DNA of 64,000 nucleotides from Silvimonas iriomotensis (GCF_014645535.1 NZ_BMLX01000003.1:186001-250000), one strand, 5' to 3'; counted from the stretch's first letter, positions 9,484 through 18,997 are shown. A program made the numbers and translations. Notes: generated by a model from the letters alone, not told the origin.

Positions 9484-12400
9484 ATGTCACGCTTTTTCAT
9501 TGATCGTCCTGTCTTTGCCTGGGTCATCGCCATTGTCATTACACTGGCCGGTGCGATGTCCATCTTTACCCTGGCCATTGAACAATATCCGGACATTGCG
9601 CCACCCACGGTCTCCATCCGCGCCACCTACGACGGCGCATCGGCCCAGACGGTTGAAAACTCGGTCACCCAGGTGATCGAGCAGCAAATGACCGGGCTGG
9701 ATAACCTGATGTACATGTCCTCCAGCAGTTCGTCCTCCGGCTCGGCCCAGGTGCAGCTGACCTTCAAGGCCGGCACCGACCCGGACGTGGCGCAGATGCA
9801 GGTGGAAAACAAACTGCAGCAAGCCCAGGCCATGTTGCCTTCGTCGGTGCAGGCCAACGGGTTGTCGGTCAGCAAGTCTTCGGCCGGCAGCTTTTTTGAG
9901 GTGCTGGCGTTTACCTCAGACGATGGCAGCCTGAGCGACAAGGACATTGCTGACTTCATGGTGTCCACCATCCAGGACCCGATCAGCCGCGTTTCTGGCG
10001 TAGGCAATGTGCAGGTGCTGGGCTCGCAGTACGCCATGCGCATCTGGCTGTCGCCAGAAAAACTGCGCACGTATTCGCTGATGCCGTCCGACGTGATCAG
10101 CGCCATTGAAGCGCAAAACGCGGATGTCTCTGCCGGCCAGCTGGGCGCCTTGCCCGCTGCCAAAGGCCAGGCGCTCAATGCCACCATTACCTCGCGCAGC
10201 CGCTTGAAAACGGTCGATGAATTCAAGGCGATTGTCGTCAAATCAAGCAATGCCGGCGCGGTGGTGCGGTTGTCTGATGTGGCGCAGGTTGAACTGGGCA
10301 GCGAAGACTACACGGTGACCAGCCTGTTTAACGGCAAGCCGGCCTCCGGCATTGCCATTGAGCTGGCCAGCGGCGCCAATGCCATGGCGGTGTCCAAAGC
10401 CGTTGAAGCGCGCCTGAACGAACTCAAGCCGTATTTCCCCACCGGCATCAGCTACAAGATTGCCTCCAGCACCACGCCGTTTGTGAAGATCTCGATCGAA
10501 GAAGTGGTCAAGACGCTGATCGAAGCGGTGATCCTGGTCGTCGCCATCATGTATCTGTTTTTGCAGAACTGGCGGGTGACGCTGATCCCGGCCATTGCCG
10601 TGCCGGTGGTGCTGATGGGCACCTTCGGCGTGCTGGCCGCGCTGGGGTATTCCATCAATACGCTCACCATGTTCGGCATGGTGCTGGCCATCGGCTTGCT
10701 GGTGGACGATGCCATTGTGGTGGTGGAAAACGTCGAACGCCTGATGAGCGAGGAAGGGTTGTCCCCGCGTGAAGCCACGCGCAAGTCCATGTCGCAGATT
10801 ACCGGCGCGCTGATCGGCATTGCGCTGGTGCTGACCGCCGTGTTTTTGCCGATGGCGTTCTTTGGCGGCTCTACCGGCGTGATCTACCGCCAGTTCTCGG
10901 TGACCATTGCGTCGGCCATGATGTTGTCGGTCCTCGTGGCCATGACCTTGACCCCGGCTTTGTGCGCCACCTTGCTCACACCTATTGAAAAGGGCGGCCA
11001 TGTCAGCGCGCCAGGCGTGCTGGGGCGGTTTTTTGCCTGGTTCAACCGCAGCTTTGACCGCAGCGCCAAACGCTACGAGCACGGCGTGGAACGCATGATC
11101 AAGCATCGCCGCCTTGGCTTTGGGGTGTACGTGGTGCTGATCGCACTGATGGGCGCGCTGTTCTGGCATCTGCCAACGTCTTTCCTGCCGGAAGAAGATC
11201 AGGGCGAGCTGATGGTGTCGGTCAAGATGCCGCCGGGCACCACCGCAGAAAAGACGCAGAAAGTGGTCAACCAGGTGTCGGAGTTTGTGCGCAAGCAGCC
11301 AGAAGTGAGCACCATGATGGCGGTGTCCGGCTTCAGCATGGGCGGCAGCGGCCAGAACGCGGGCATGGCGTTTATCAAGCTCAAGGACTGGAACGAGCGC
11401 AAGGCCGACGCCACGGAAATCGGCATGCGCATTACCCGCGCCATGATGGGCCAGCACCCGGATGCGCAGATCTTTGCCTTTGCGCCGTCGGGCATTCCCG
11501 GCCTTGGGCAATCGACCGGTTTCACCATGGAGCTGCAAGACTTTGGCGGCGCCGGGCACGACGCGCTGGTCGCGGCCAGACAAAAACTGCTGTCGCTGGC
11601 CGCGCAAGACCCCAAACTCAACGCGGTGCGTTACGGCGGGCTGGAAGACACCCCCACCTTTGATATCAAGATTGATGACGCCAAAGCCGGCGCGCTCAAC
11701 CTCACCCAGAGCGATATCAACAGCACGCTGGCCACGGCGGTGGGCGGCAGCTATGTGAACGACTTTGTCGATCGCGGCCGCATCAAGAAGGTCTACGTGC
11801 AAGGCCAGGCCGACGCCCGCATGTTGCCGCAGGACATCAACCGCTGGACCGTGCGCAACAGCGACAACGCCATGGTGCCGTTCTCGTCTTTTGCCGGCAG
11901 CGGCTGGAGCTACGCGGCGGCTTCGCTGGCGCGCTTTAACGGTACGGCGTCGATGGAGATCAGCGGCGAACCGGGCCAGGGCGTCAGCTCCGGCACGGCC
12001 ATGACCGAGATGGTAAAGCTGGTCAGGCAATTGCCGGCGGGCTTCGGGTATTCATGGTCCGGCCTGTCTTATCAGGAACAGCAAGCCGGCTCGCAAGCGC
12101 CGCTGCTGTACGCAATCTCGCTGCTGTTTGTGTTCTTGTGCCTGGCTGCGCTGTATGAAAGCTGGTCGATTCCGTTCTCGGTGATGCTGGCCGTGCCGAT
12201 CGGTATTGTCGGCGCGCTGGTGCTGACCACGCTGCGCGGTCTGAACAACGATGTCTACTTCCAGGTGGGCTTGCTGGCCACGGTGGGCCTGGCCGCCAAG
12301 AACGGCATTCTGATTGTGGAATTTGCGCGCGAGCTTGAACAAAAAGGCGCCTCGGTGACCGCCGCGGTAATCGAAGCCGCCCGCCAGCGTCTGCGCCCGA

Positions 12401-12630
12401 TTCTGATGACCTCCGCCGCATTCTTGCTGGGCGTGCTGCCGCTGGTGGTCAGCAGCGGCGCGGGCTCGGCCAGCCGTCACTCGCTGGGCACCGGGGTGTT
12501 TGGCGGCACGCTGACCTCCACGCTGCTGGGTATTTTCTTTATTCCGCTGTTTTACGTGATCGTGCGCAGCCTGTTCCCGGGCAAGAAAAAGCACGCCGCG
12601 CATGAGGATGTTCATCATGATCCAGTTTGA
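9484..12630 (+). CDS. RND inner-membrane drug/proton antiporter (AcrB/MexB, HAE1 type)
   Basis: 1048 residues, the normal length of HAE1 pumps. It opens with MSRFFIDRPVFAWVIAI. The proton-relay Asp pair sits in TM4 (GLLVDDAIVVVENVERLM) and the TM10 lysine is in GLAAKNGILIVEFA. Two large periplasmic porter loops and twelve membrane helices are evident. It exports amphiphilic toxic compounds using the proton gradient, assembled with the adaptor upstream and the outer-membrane factor downstream. Its last codons overlap the start region of the outer-membrane gene. Confidence 0.96.
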   Translation: MSRFFIDRPVFAWVIAIVITLAGAMSIFTLAIEQYPDIAPPTVSIRATYDGASAQTVENSVTQVIEQQMTGLDNLMYMSSSSSSSGSAQVQLTFKAGTDPDVAQMQVENKLQQAQAMLPSSVQANGLSVSKSSAGSFFEVLAFTSDDGSLSDKDIADFMVSTIQDPISRVSGVGNVQVLGSQYAMRIWLSPEKLRTYSLMPSDVISAIEAQNADVSAGQLGALPAAKGQALNATITSRSRLKTVDEFKAIVVKSSNAGAVVRLSDVAQVELGSEDYTVTSLFNGKPASGIAIELASGANAMAVSKAVEARLNELKPYFPTGISYKIASSTTPFVKISIEEVVKTLIEAVILVVAIMYLFLQNWRVTLIPAIAVPVVLMGTFGVLAALGYSINTLTMFGMVLAIGLLVDDAIVVVENVERLMSEEGLSPREATRKSMSQITGALIGIALVLTAVFLPMAFFGGSTGVIYRQFSVTIASAMMLSVLVAMTLTPALCATLLTPIEKGGHVSAPGVLGRFFAWFNRSFDRSAKRYEHGVERMIKHRRLGFGVYVVLIALMGALFWHLPTSFLPEEDQGELMVSVKMPPGTTAEKTQKVVNQVSEFVRKQPEVSTMMAVSGFSMGGSGQNAGMAFIKLKDWNERKADATEIGMRITRAMMGQHPDAQIFAFAPSGIPGLGQSTGFTMELQDFGGAGHDALVAARQKLLSLAAQDPKLNAVRYGGLEDTPTFDIKIDDAKAGALNLTQSDINSTLATAVGGSYVNDFVDRGRIKKVYVQGQADARMLPQDINRWTVRNSDNAMVPFSSFAGSGWSYAAASLARFNGTASMEISGEPGQGVSSGTAMTEMVKLVRQLPAGFGYSWSGLSYQEQQAGSQAPLLYAISLLFVFLCLAALYESWSIPFSVMLAVPIGIVGALVLTTLRGLNNDVYFQVGLLATVGLAAKNGILIVEFARELEQKGASVTAAVIEAARQRLRPILMTSAAFLLGVLPLVVSSGAGSASRHSLGTGVFGGTLTSTLLGIFFIPLFYVIVRSLFPGKKKHAAHEDVHHDPV

Positions 12631-14032
12631 TCGTTTCCCCCGCCTGGTACTGAGCGTTGTGTGTGCCAGCATCCTGGCCGGCTGCAGCAGCATGGCGCCG
12701 CAATACACGCAACCGGCCTCACCGGTACCGGCACAGTTTCCGGCCGCGACAGCGGCGGCGGAACCGGCCACGTCGTTCACCAGCATGGACTGGCATGACG
12801 TGTTCCTGGACGAACGTCTGCGGCAGGTGATTGCGCTGGCGCTGCAGAACAACCGGGATTTGCGCGTGGCCGTGCTCAATATCGAAAAAGCGCGGGCGCA
12901 GTATCAGTTCCAGCGCGCCAACTCGTTGCCATCGATTGATGCCACCGGCTCGCAAACCACCAGCGCCACGGGAAGCAACGGCAAAACCAGCATCAGCCGC
13001 AGCGCCAGCGCCACGGTGGGCTTCAGCAGCTGGGAGCTTGATCTGTTTGGCCGCATCCGCAGCCTGAATGACGAAGCGCTGCAAACCTATCTGGCCACGG
13101 CGCAAACCCAGCGCAGCACGCGCATGAGTCTGGTGGCCGAAGTGGCCGGCGACTGGCTGACGGTCGCCGCTTACCAGCAGCGCGTGGCGCTGGCCAGACA
13201 AACGCTGGAAAGCCAGCAAAAAACCCTCGCCCTGACCCGGCAGATGCATGACACCGGGGCGGTGGCCGGCACCGATCTGGCCACTGTTGAGGCCAGCGTG
13301 CAAAGCGCACGGGCCGATGTCGCCAGCTATGCCACCAGCCTGGATGAAGCGCGCAATGCGCTTGATCTGGTGGTGGGCACCGCCGTGTCGGCCGACCTGC
13401 TGCCCGACGCCGCCGCGTACGACAACGCCGTGGCGCTGGCACCGGTCTCGGCCAATATGTCGTCCAGCGTGCTGCTGCAACGGCCGGATGTCCTGTCGGC
13501 CGAGTACACGCTCAAGGCCGCCAATGCCGACATTGGCGCGGCGCGCGCAGCGTTCTTCCCGACCATCTCCTTGACCGGCTCTGCCGGTGTGGGCAGCGAT
13601 GCGCTCTCTACCTTGTTCAGCGCCGGCACGCGCACCTGGTCATTTATGCCGACCATTTCCGTGCCGATTTTCCATGCCGGTGCGCTGCAGGCCTCGCTGG
13701 ATGTCGCCAGGATCTCCAGCAATATTGCGGTGGCCCAGTATGAAAAAGCCATTCAGAGCGCCTTCCAGGAAACGGCCGACGCGCTGGCCGTGCGCGCCCG
13801 GCTGGACGAGCGTCTGGATGCCCAGCGCGCGTTGGTAAACGCATCGCAACGCAGCTACACGCTGGCCGACGCCCGCTACAAGAACGGTGTGGATAGCTAC
13901 TTGCTTACCCTGGTCGCCCAGCGCGCCTTTTACAGTGCCCAGCAAGACCTGATCTCTTTGCAGCTCAGCGAAGCGACCAACCGGGTAACGCTGTACAAGG
14001 TGCTGGGCGGCGGCGCGGACGCCAACAGCTGA
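12617..14032 (+). CDS. RND outer-membrane factor lipoprotein (NodT/OprM family)
   Basis: 471 residues from ATG 12617. This start has GAGGA (12604-12608) at proper distance; ATGs at 12602 and 12608 are also in frame but lack a site. Lipobox LAGC near residue 23, then two TolC-like repeats: SATVGFSSWELDLFGR in the first and AARAAFFPTISLTGSAGVG in the second, each with long coiled coils. It forms the outer-membrane exit duct of the pump. The start lies inside the end of the pump gene (14-base overlap), so all three are one transcript. Confidence 0.93.
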   Translation: MIQFDRFPRLVLSVVCASILAGCSSMAPQYTQPASPVPAQFPAATAAAEPATSFTSMDWHDVFLDERLRQVIALALQNNRDLRVAVLNIEKARAQYQFQRANSLPSIDATGSQTTSATGSNGKTSISRSASATVGFSSWELDLFGRIRSLNDEALQTYLATAQTQRSTRMSLVAEVAGDWLTVAAYQQRVALARQTLESQQKTLALTRQMHDTGAVAGTDLATVEASVQSARADVASYATSLDEARNALDLVVGTAVSADLLPDAAAYDNAVALAPVSANMSSSVLLQRPDVLSAEYTLKAANADIGAARAAFFPTISLTGSAGVGSDALSTLFSAGTRTWSFMPTISVPIFHAGALQASLDVARISSNIAVAQYEKAIQSAFQETADALAVRARLDERLDAQRALVNASQRSYTLADARYKNGVDSYLLTLVAQRAFYSAQQDLISLQLSEATNRVTLYKVLGGGADANS

Positions 14033-14229
14033 TGCCGGCCTGCTCCGGCAAGCTCACCTTTGTGACCGGCGTGCTGGCGCTGTCGCTGAGCGCCAGCTCG
14101 TTCGCGCCGGATCAACGCGCCGTCAGCCGCCCCTGCCTGCCGTGCATGGTGCAGATCAGTAGTGACGGCGCTGATCTGTTCAGAACCTGGGCCGTCATCC
14201 TGCTTACAGACTGGGACCGCTGGCAGTAA
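14032..14229 (+). CDS. possible 65-residue coupled small protein (doubtful)
   Basis: The ATG overlaps the stop of the outer-membrane factor gene (TGATG at 14030-14034), a layout that allows re-initiation. The N-terminus looks like a weak signal peptide (KLTFVTGVLALSLSASSFA); the rest has two cysteines (CLPC) and nothing recognisable. Codon third positions are GC-rich in the first half and less so later. It may be chance readthrough of GC-rich DNA. The rest of the gap (14230-14406) shows no gene and no clear terminator. Confidence 0.25.
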   Translation: MPACSGKLTFVTGVLALSLSASSFAPDQRAVSRPCLPCMVQISSDGADLFRTWAVILLTDWDRWQ

Positions 14230-14406
14230 ATAGCGCAGGGCGATGGCCGCGCGGCTTTGCACAAAGGCTGCAGCCCGGCATGACGGCTATCCACGGCATA
14301 GACTGGAGTGTGATACTACTGAGGGGCGCAGGTGTGCAGGCCGGTCAGCTTGCAGGCCAGTGCCCGGTAGCGACATTCCTTTCCCTGGCCCCAGCGAGGC
14401 ATCAAC

Positions 14407-15276
14407 ATGCTCACCAGCGCCCAGAAACACTGGGATGTAGAGCAGTGGACGCATTACCTGAAAGTGCAGGAAATCCCGGTCATGCCGCGGACCAAAGGTC
14501 TGCTGGACTTGCTCGTGGAGCACGCCGACACCGTCGCGCCCAAGCGGCTGGTTGAACTGGCCAACAGCGATTCGTTTCTGGCGCTGCGGCTGTTGCGATA
14601 TGCCGAGGCGCACCGCTCGCACCATCTGGGGCGCGAGAGCACCACGCCGCTCTCGGCCATTTTGCATACCGGCACAGACAACCTGATCAAATTGATCGAG
14701 AACGCCCCGGTCTGCAGTGACGAACAAGAAGGTCTGCTGCTGAGCGAATCGCGCTGCGCCCGCGCCGGCATGCTGGCCCGCCAGTGGGCCGGCTGGCGCG
14801 CGGATATCTCGCCGGAAGAAGTGGCGCTGGCCGCCTTGCTGGCCGAAATGGGCGAGATGCTGCTGTGGCACTTTGCGCCGGAAATCCCGCTGGCCGTGCA
14901 AGATGAAATGCAAAGCGGCCGCGCCACCCGTACCCTGCAAGCGCAGCAACAAGTGGCCGGCTTTGCCTTCAAGACGCTCTCTTTGTCACTGGCCTCGGCC
15001 TGGCACCTGCCGCCGCTGATTGCCATGCTGATCAAGGGGGTCGACAACATCCGCGCCAATATCGCCCGCATTGCCAACGACACCGCCCGCCACCTGCAAA
15101 GCGACCCGCGAAACCCCGCCATCCCGTCGGACATCATCGCCCTGCATCACTTCTTGCCCAACACCAGTTACGCCACCTTGCTGGCGCCGCTTGATCTGAC
15201 AGAAACGTATCGCGATGAAGTCTTGCTGGCGATCGCGCGGGAGAACGAACACGGGCAGGGGGCGCATCATTCGTAA
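14407..15276 (+). CDS. HDOD-domain protein
   Basis: 289 residues. Residues about 15-210 match the HDOD fold: IPVMPRTKGLLDLL at the start, LRLLRYAEA, and LAALLAEMGEMLLWHFAP where HD proteins would carry HDIG. HDOD proteins are signalling relatives of HD phosphohydrolases that have lost the metal site; some regulate motility, c-di-GMP responses or toxin export. No receiver, GGDEF or EAL domain is attached. It stands alone, about 370 bases behind the efflux operon and 216 bases before the next response-regulator gene. Substrate or partner unknown. Confidence 0.8.
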   Translation: MLTSAQKHWDVEQWTHYLKVQEIPVMPRTKGLLDLLVEHADTVAPKRLVELANSDSFLALRLLRYAEAHRSHHLGRESTTPLSAILHTGTDNLIKLIENAPVCSDEQEGLLLSESRCARAGMLARQWAGWRADISPEEVALAALLAEMGEMLLWHFAPEIPLAVQDEMQSGRATRTLQAQQQVAGFAFKTLSLSLASAWHLPPLIAMLIKGVDNIRANIARIANDTARHLQSDPRNPAIPSDIIALHHFLPNTSYATLLAPLDLTETYRDEVLLAIARENEHGQGAHHS

Positions 15277-15492
15277 GAAAAATGGCGTAACGCAGCGCTG
15301 ACCTGTGCGGATGCGCAGACCCAGGCCTCTGCCAGTCGACAGACCCGCCACCCTCAATGCCACTGTCATTGCTCTGTACCATAGTGTACAAATCCCGGCG
15401 CATTGGACACTGCCACACAATGGGCCGGGCGCGGCGCCGTACACTGCCGTCTTGCCGGCAACCGGGCCGTTTGTTTGCATTTGAAGGCGCTC

Positions 15493-16242
15493 ATGGACAC
15501 GCATATCGATCACATCCTGGTCGTGGATGACGACCGCGAAATCCGCGATCTTGTCGCCACCTATCTCACCAAAAACGGCCTGCGCGTATCCGTGGCCCAA
15601 GGCGGCCGGCATATGCGCGCCATTCTGGATGTCACCCCGGTTGATCTGATCGTGCTCGATATCATGATGCCGGGTGAAGATGGCCTGTCGCTGTGCCGGG
15701 AATTGCGCGCCGGCAAACACAAACTGGTCCCGATCCTGATGCTGACCGCGCGCGATGACGAAACCGACCGCGTGCTGGGGCTGGAAATGGGCGCGGATGA
15801 TTATCTGACCAAGCCCTTTGCCTCACGCGAGTTGCTGGCGCGGATCAAATCCGTGCTGCGCCGTACCCGCATGCTGCCGCCCAACCTGCAGATTACCGAA
15901 GCGGCGCAGGTGCTGGCGTTTGGCGACTGGAAACTCGATACCACGGCGCGTCACCTGGTCGACAAAAGCGGGACGGTGGTGGCGCTCAGTGGTGCGGAAT
16001 ACCGTTTGTTGCGGGCATTTGTGGATCACCCGCAGCGCGTGCTGAACCGGGATCAACTGCTTAACCTGACCCAGGGGCGCGAGGCCGATCTGTTTGACCG
16101 CTCGATTGATCTTCTGGTCAGCCGCGTGCGCCAGCGGCTGGGCGATGACGCGCGTGAACCGGCGTATATCAAAACCGTGCGCAGCGAAGGCTATGTGCTG
16201 GCCATGGCGGTAGAGATCACCGAAGCTCGCCAGGATTTCTAA
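15493..16242 (+). CDS. OmpR-family response regulator
   Basis: 249 residues from ATG 15493, preceded by GAAGG (15483-15487). Receiver domain (1-120) with VVDDDREI, phospho-acceptor Asp in LIVLDIMMPGEDG and Lys in YLTKPF; winged-helix domain with RSIDLLVSRVRQRLGDD. The likely partner is the EnvZ-type kinase at 18994-20328 on the same strand, separated from it by a hydrolase/LuxR pair. An in-frame upstream extension to 15403 has no ribosome site and no receiver features. Confidence 0.9.
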   Translation: MDTHIDHILVVDDDREIRDLVATYLTKNGLRVSVAQGGRHMRAILDVTPVDLIVLDIMMPGEDGLSLCRELRAGKHKLVPILMLTARDDETDRVLGLEMGADDYLTKPFASRELLARIKSVLRRTRMLPPNLQITEAAQVLAFGDWKLDTTARHLVDKSGTVVALSGAEYRLLRAFVDHPQRVLNRDQLLNLTQGREADLFDRSIDLLVSRVRQRLGDDAREPAYIKTVRSEGYVLAMAVEITEARQDF

Positions 16243-16253
16243 GCGGGCCATGC

Positions 16254-16282
16254 AAAAAAGGCGGGCCTTGTAGGCCCGCCTT
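16254..16282 (-). terminator. intrinsic terminator of the alpha/beta hydrolase gene
   Basis: GGCGGGCC (16260-16267) pairs with GGCCCGCC (16273-16280) around a five-base loop. On the minus strand the hairpin is followed by six T (A tract 16254-16259), so it ends transcription of the hydrolase gene. It may also stop readthrough from the regulator gene on the plus strand. Confidence 0.85.
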
Positions 16283-16302
16283 CGTTGCTCCGGCACTGCT
16301 GC

Positions 16303-17079
16303 TTATTTGGCAGCGACGGTCTGCACGGCGTCGATGATGACCTTGGCGACGTCTTCCGGGTGCGATTGTTGCGGCACGTGGCTGGACGGCAGCACGGTGG
16401 TTTTGGCGTTCAGTTTTTTGGCGTAATCGCGTTCCAGGTCTGGCTGGATCATGCGGTCACTGGACGAAACGATGTACCAGTTCGGGCGGGTGCTCCAGGC
16501 GGCGGCGGTCACTTTTTCGCCAAACGCTTTGGACTGGATCGGGCCCTGGGTGGCGGCCATCACGTCGGTGCGGGCACGCGGCAGGTCCTGGGCAAAGTAG
16601 CTGGCCACGCCGTCGGCCGACAGCGACAGATAACCGGCGGCATCGGCTTGCAGATGCTTGATGCCTTCCGGCACCGGGTATTGCGTGCCCTGGTCTGCGG
16701 TGGACTGGCCTGCATCCGGGGCAAAGGCGGCGACATAGACCAGCGCGGCCACCTTGGGATCATTGCCGGCCTGGGTAATCACGGTGCCGCCCCAGGAGTG
16801 GCCCACCAGCACGACGCGGCCAGGGGCGTTGGCAATGGCGCGCTGGGCGGCGGCAACGTCGCCAGACAGCGAGTCAAGGCCGTTTTGTACGGCAGTCACC
16901 TTGATGCCCTTGGCTTGCAGATAGGGAATCACGCGGGACCAGTCAGAGCCGTCGGCAAACGCGCCGTGCACGATGACCACGGTCGGTGCATCGGCTTTGG
17001 CGGTGTCAGCAGCGTGGGCAACGCCGGCAGACAGGGCAAGGGTGGCAACGGCAGTGGCAATGAAAATACGGGCAGTCAT
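16303..17079 (-). CDS. secreted alpha/beta hydrolase
   Basis: 258 residues from ATG 17079, with AAGGAG seven bases upstream and a signal peptide cleaved after AGVAHA (about residue 23). The fold shows the oxyanion motif VIVHGAFADGSDW, the nucleophile elbow GHSWGG and a late His in SHVPQQSHP, so a Ser-His-Asp hydrolase acting in the periplasm or outside. It belongs to the group of small exported alpha/beta hydrolases often paired with LuxR or AraC regulators. It is divergent from the HD/LuxR gene across a 148-base gap holding a perfect palindrome. Substrate unknown. Confidence 0.85.
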   Translation of the reverse strand: MTARIFIATAVATLALSAGVAHAADTAKADAPTVVIVHGAFADGSDWSRVIPYLQAKGIKVTAVQNGLDSLSGDVAAAQRAIANAPGRVVLVGHSWGGTVITQAGNDPKVAALVYVAAFAPDAGQSTADQGTQYPVPEGIKHLQADAAGYLSLSADGVASYFAQDLPRARTDVMAATQGPIQSKAFGEKVTAAAWSTRPNWYIVSSSDRMIQPDLERDYAKKLNAKTTVLPSSHVPQQSHPEDVAKVIIDAVQTVAAK

Positions 17080-17154
17080 GATGAATCTCCTTGGGTTGTT
17101 GGTGTGTGCAAGACAGGACGAAGTATGCGCAGGGCGGGGGCAGGGCAACATCGG

Positions 17155-17166
17155 TCGGATATCCGA
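17155..17166. promoter_or_regulatory. 12-bp palindrome between divergent hydrolase and LuxR genes
   Basis: TCGGATATCCGA is a perfect palindrome, 61 bases before the LuxR-type gene start and 75 before the hydrolase start. LuxR/GerE-type proteins bind such dyads, so this is a candidate operator; this is inference from position and symmetry. Confidence 0.4.
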
Positions 17167-17227
17167 TACGCGCCTCCATCGCGTCACTGGCTGCGGTACC
17201 ACCAACCCGGGCAACCAGGTGTAGTTG

Positions 17228-18691
17228 ATGCAGGCAATACCGTTTGAACAGGCCGCGCTGATTCCGGCGCGGGACGCCATTGTGGCGATCGCGTTCATTG
17301 GCGACTTGAGCATGGGCCGCGCCACGGACCAGTCTCCGCGCACGGCCTGGCTGGCCATGGCGCTGGCCCGCGCGGCGGGCTGTGATGAAGGCGTGATCGC
17401 CGCGGTGGAGATCGCGGCCCTGCTGCGCTGGTCCGGCTGTACCGCCAATGCCGCCGGCTTTGAGCGCATCCTGGGCGATGACGTCGCCGGCCGCGAAGCC
17501 ATGATGGCGCTCACCCTGGCGCCCATGAGCGCCAAGGCGCAAAGCCAGATGCCGGAAATGGCGCAGATTCATTGCGAAGTAGCGGGGGATATCGCCCGCA
17601 TGCTTGATCTGGGCACCGACATTGAAACCGCCCTGCGCCACACCTTTGAACGTTATGACGGCCGCGGTCTGCCGGGCGTGCTGCAAGGCGATGCGGTGCC
17701 GTTGGCGGTGTATATCGTGGCACTGGCCAGCGATCTGGAAATCCTCAGCCGCGCGCATGGACTGCCCCGCGCCCGCCAGTTGATCGAAAGCCGCGCCGGC
17801 CAGGTTTACCCGGCCGCACTGGCGGACTTGCTGTTGCAACAGGCCAGCGCATGGCTGGCCCAACTGGATACCTTCAGCACAGTCGGCACCCTGCTGCCGC
17901 CCGCGCTGCCAGCCACCACCCAACCCGTGGCGCTGGAACTGGTGGCCGATATTGCCGACCTGAAACTGCCCTGGCTGGCCGGCTATTCGCGCCAGGTGGC
18001 CACGCTGGCGCAGGGCATGGCCACCGCGCTGGGGCTGGAACCGGCGCAAACGCAGCAGCTTTACCGCGCCGGGTTGATCCACAACATCGGCCGTGCCGCC
18101 TTGCCCAACGCTTTATGGAATACCCCCGGCCCGCTGGCTTATGCCGCGTGGGAGCGCGTGCGGCTGGTGCCCTACTGGACGCGGCGCGCTGCGCAGCACA
18201 CCGCCGCGCTGGCGGCAGCAGCAGAGCTGGCCTCGTATGCTTATGAACGGCTGGATGGCAGCGGGTATTTCCGCAGCGTGACTGCTCAGGCCATCTCGAC
18301 CGAGTGCCGCATTCTGGCCGCAGCCGTGGCCTGGTGCGCGCTGGTCTCGCGCCGGCCGTGGCGGGCCGCGCTCACCCCGGCTGAGGCCGCCACGCAGTTG
18401 CGCGCTGAAGCCGCCGCTGGCCGGCTGGATGCGGCCATTGTTGAGGCGCTGATCGGTGAGGTCACCGGCCAGTCCAGTGCGCAAACCCGCAAGGCGCCTG
18501 GCCTGTTGTCAGAGCGCGAAACCGATGTACTCCGCCGCATCAGCCTGGGCGAAAGCAACAAGGAAGTGGCCCGCGCGCTGGTGATCAGCCCCAGCACCGT
18601 GCGCACGCATATGGAGAGTATTTTCCGCAAACTGCAATGCAGTACCCGGGCGGCGGCCACCCTGAAAGCATTCACGCTGGGCGTGCTGTAG
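17228..18691 (+). CDS. LuxR-type regulator with two degenerate HD-GYP-like domains
   Basis: 487 residues. ATG 17228 follows an in-frame TTG at 17225. Two HD-GYP-like halves are visible: in the first only the late motif survives (HTFERYDGRGLP, H138-P149). In the second the HDIG signature reads HNIG (H285, N286) and the late motif reads YERLDGSGY (Y339-Y347). The metal-binding His-Asp is therefore lost and catalysis is unlikely. The C-terminus (about 425-487) is a LuxR/GerE helix-turn-helix (LSERETDVLRRISLGESNKE, then STVRTHMESIFRKL). It probably senses a ligand and regulates the divergent hydrolase gene. Confidence 0.85.
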   Translation: MQAIPFEQAALIPARDAIVAIAFIGDLSMGRATDQSPRTAWLAMALARAAGCDEGVIAAVEIAALLRWSGCTANAAGFERILGDDVAGREAMMALTLAPMSAKAQSQMPEMAQIHCEVAGDIARMLDLGTDIETALRHTFERYDGRGLPGVLQGDAVPLAVYIVALASDLEILSRAHGLPRARQLIESRAGQVYPAALADLLLQQASAWLAQLDTFSTVGTLLPPALPATTQPVALELVADIADLKLPWLAGYSRQVATLAQGMATALGLEPAQTQQLYRAGLIHNIGRAALPNALWNTPGPLAYAAWERVRLVPYWTRRAAQHTAALAAAAELASYAYERLDGSGYFRSVTAQAISTECRILAAAVAWCALVSRRPWRAALTPAEAATQLRAEAAAGRLDAAIVEALIGEVTGQSSAQTRKAPGLLSERETDVLRRISLGESNKEVARALVISPSTVRTHMESIFRKLQCSTRAAATLKAFTLGVL

Positions 18692-18874
18692 CGGCAAAAA
18701 ACCGCCACAAAACAGCACCAAGTGAAATGTTTTGTGTGATGTGGCCGCGCATATACATTGTCATACAAAGGCCTTTTCCAGGCCGGATATAAAGAGGGCG
18801 TGCACAACTGAAGCACGCCATGGGCAAGCCGGACATCACGGTGATTACGCAAGCCCCGCCGCCTGGAGATCAAC

Positions 18875-18997
18875 ATGAAACGCTATTTGCTGCTGTTTTC
18901 TTTTCTGGCTTGTACTGCCATCGTCGAAACGGTGTTTCCGGCGCAGTGCCAGCTGATCACCAACAGTACGTCTCGCCAGAAGCGGCAACCCGAATGA
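18875..18997 (+). CDS. 40-residue secreted peptide overlapping the kinase start
   Basis: ATG 18875 is preceded by GGAG (18864-18867). The peptide begins MKRYLLLFSFLACTAIVETV and looks like a signal peptide with a short basic tail ending RQKRQPE. Its stop (TGA, 18995-18997) overlaps the ATG of the histidine-kinase gene as ATGA. The kinase has no ribosome site of its own, so this short gene probably drives its translation and may also encode a periplasmic peptide. I do not recognise a family. Confidence 0.55.
   Translation: MKRYLLLFSFLACTAIVETVFPAQCQLITNSTSRQKRQPE

Noticed and set aside
10243-12030. Minus-strand open frame of about 595 codons opposite the RND pump gene
   Set aside because: His/Arg/Gln-rich translation, no ribosome site, no motif; antisense shadow of a well-defined pump gene.
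17080-17535. Extension of the alpha/beta hydrolase frame upstream of 17079
   Set aside because: It overlaps the divergent LuxR gene and would bury the signal peptide; AAGGAG precedes ATG 17079.
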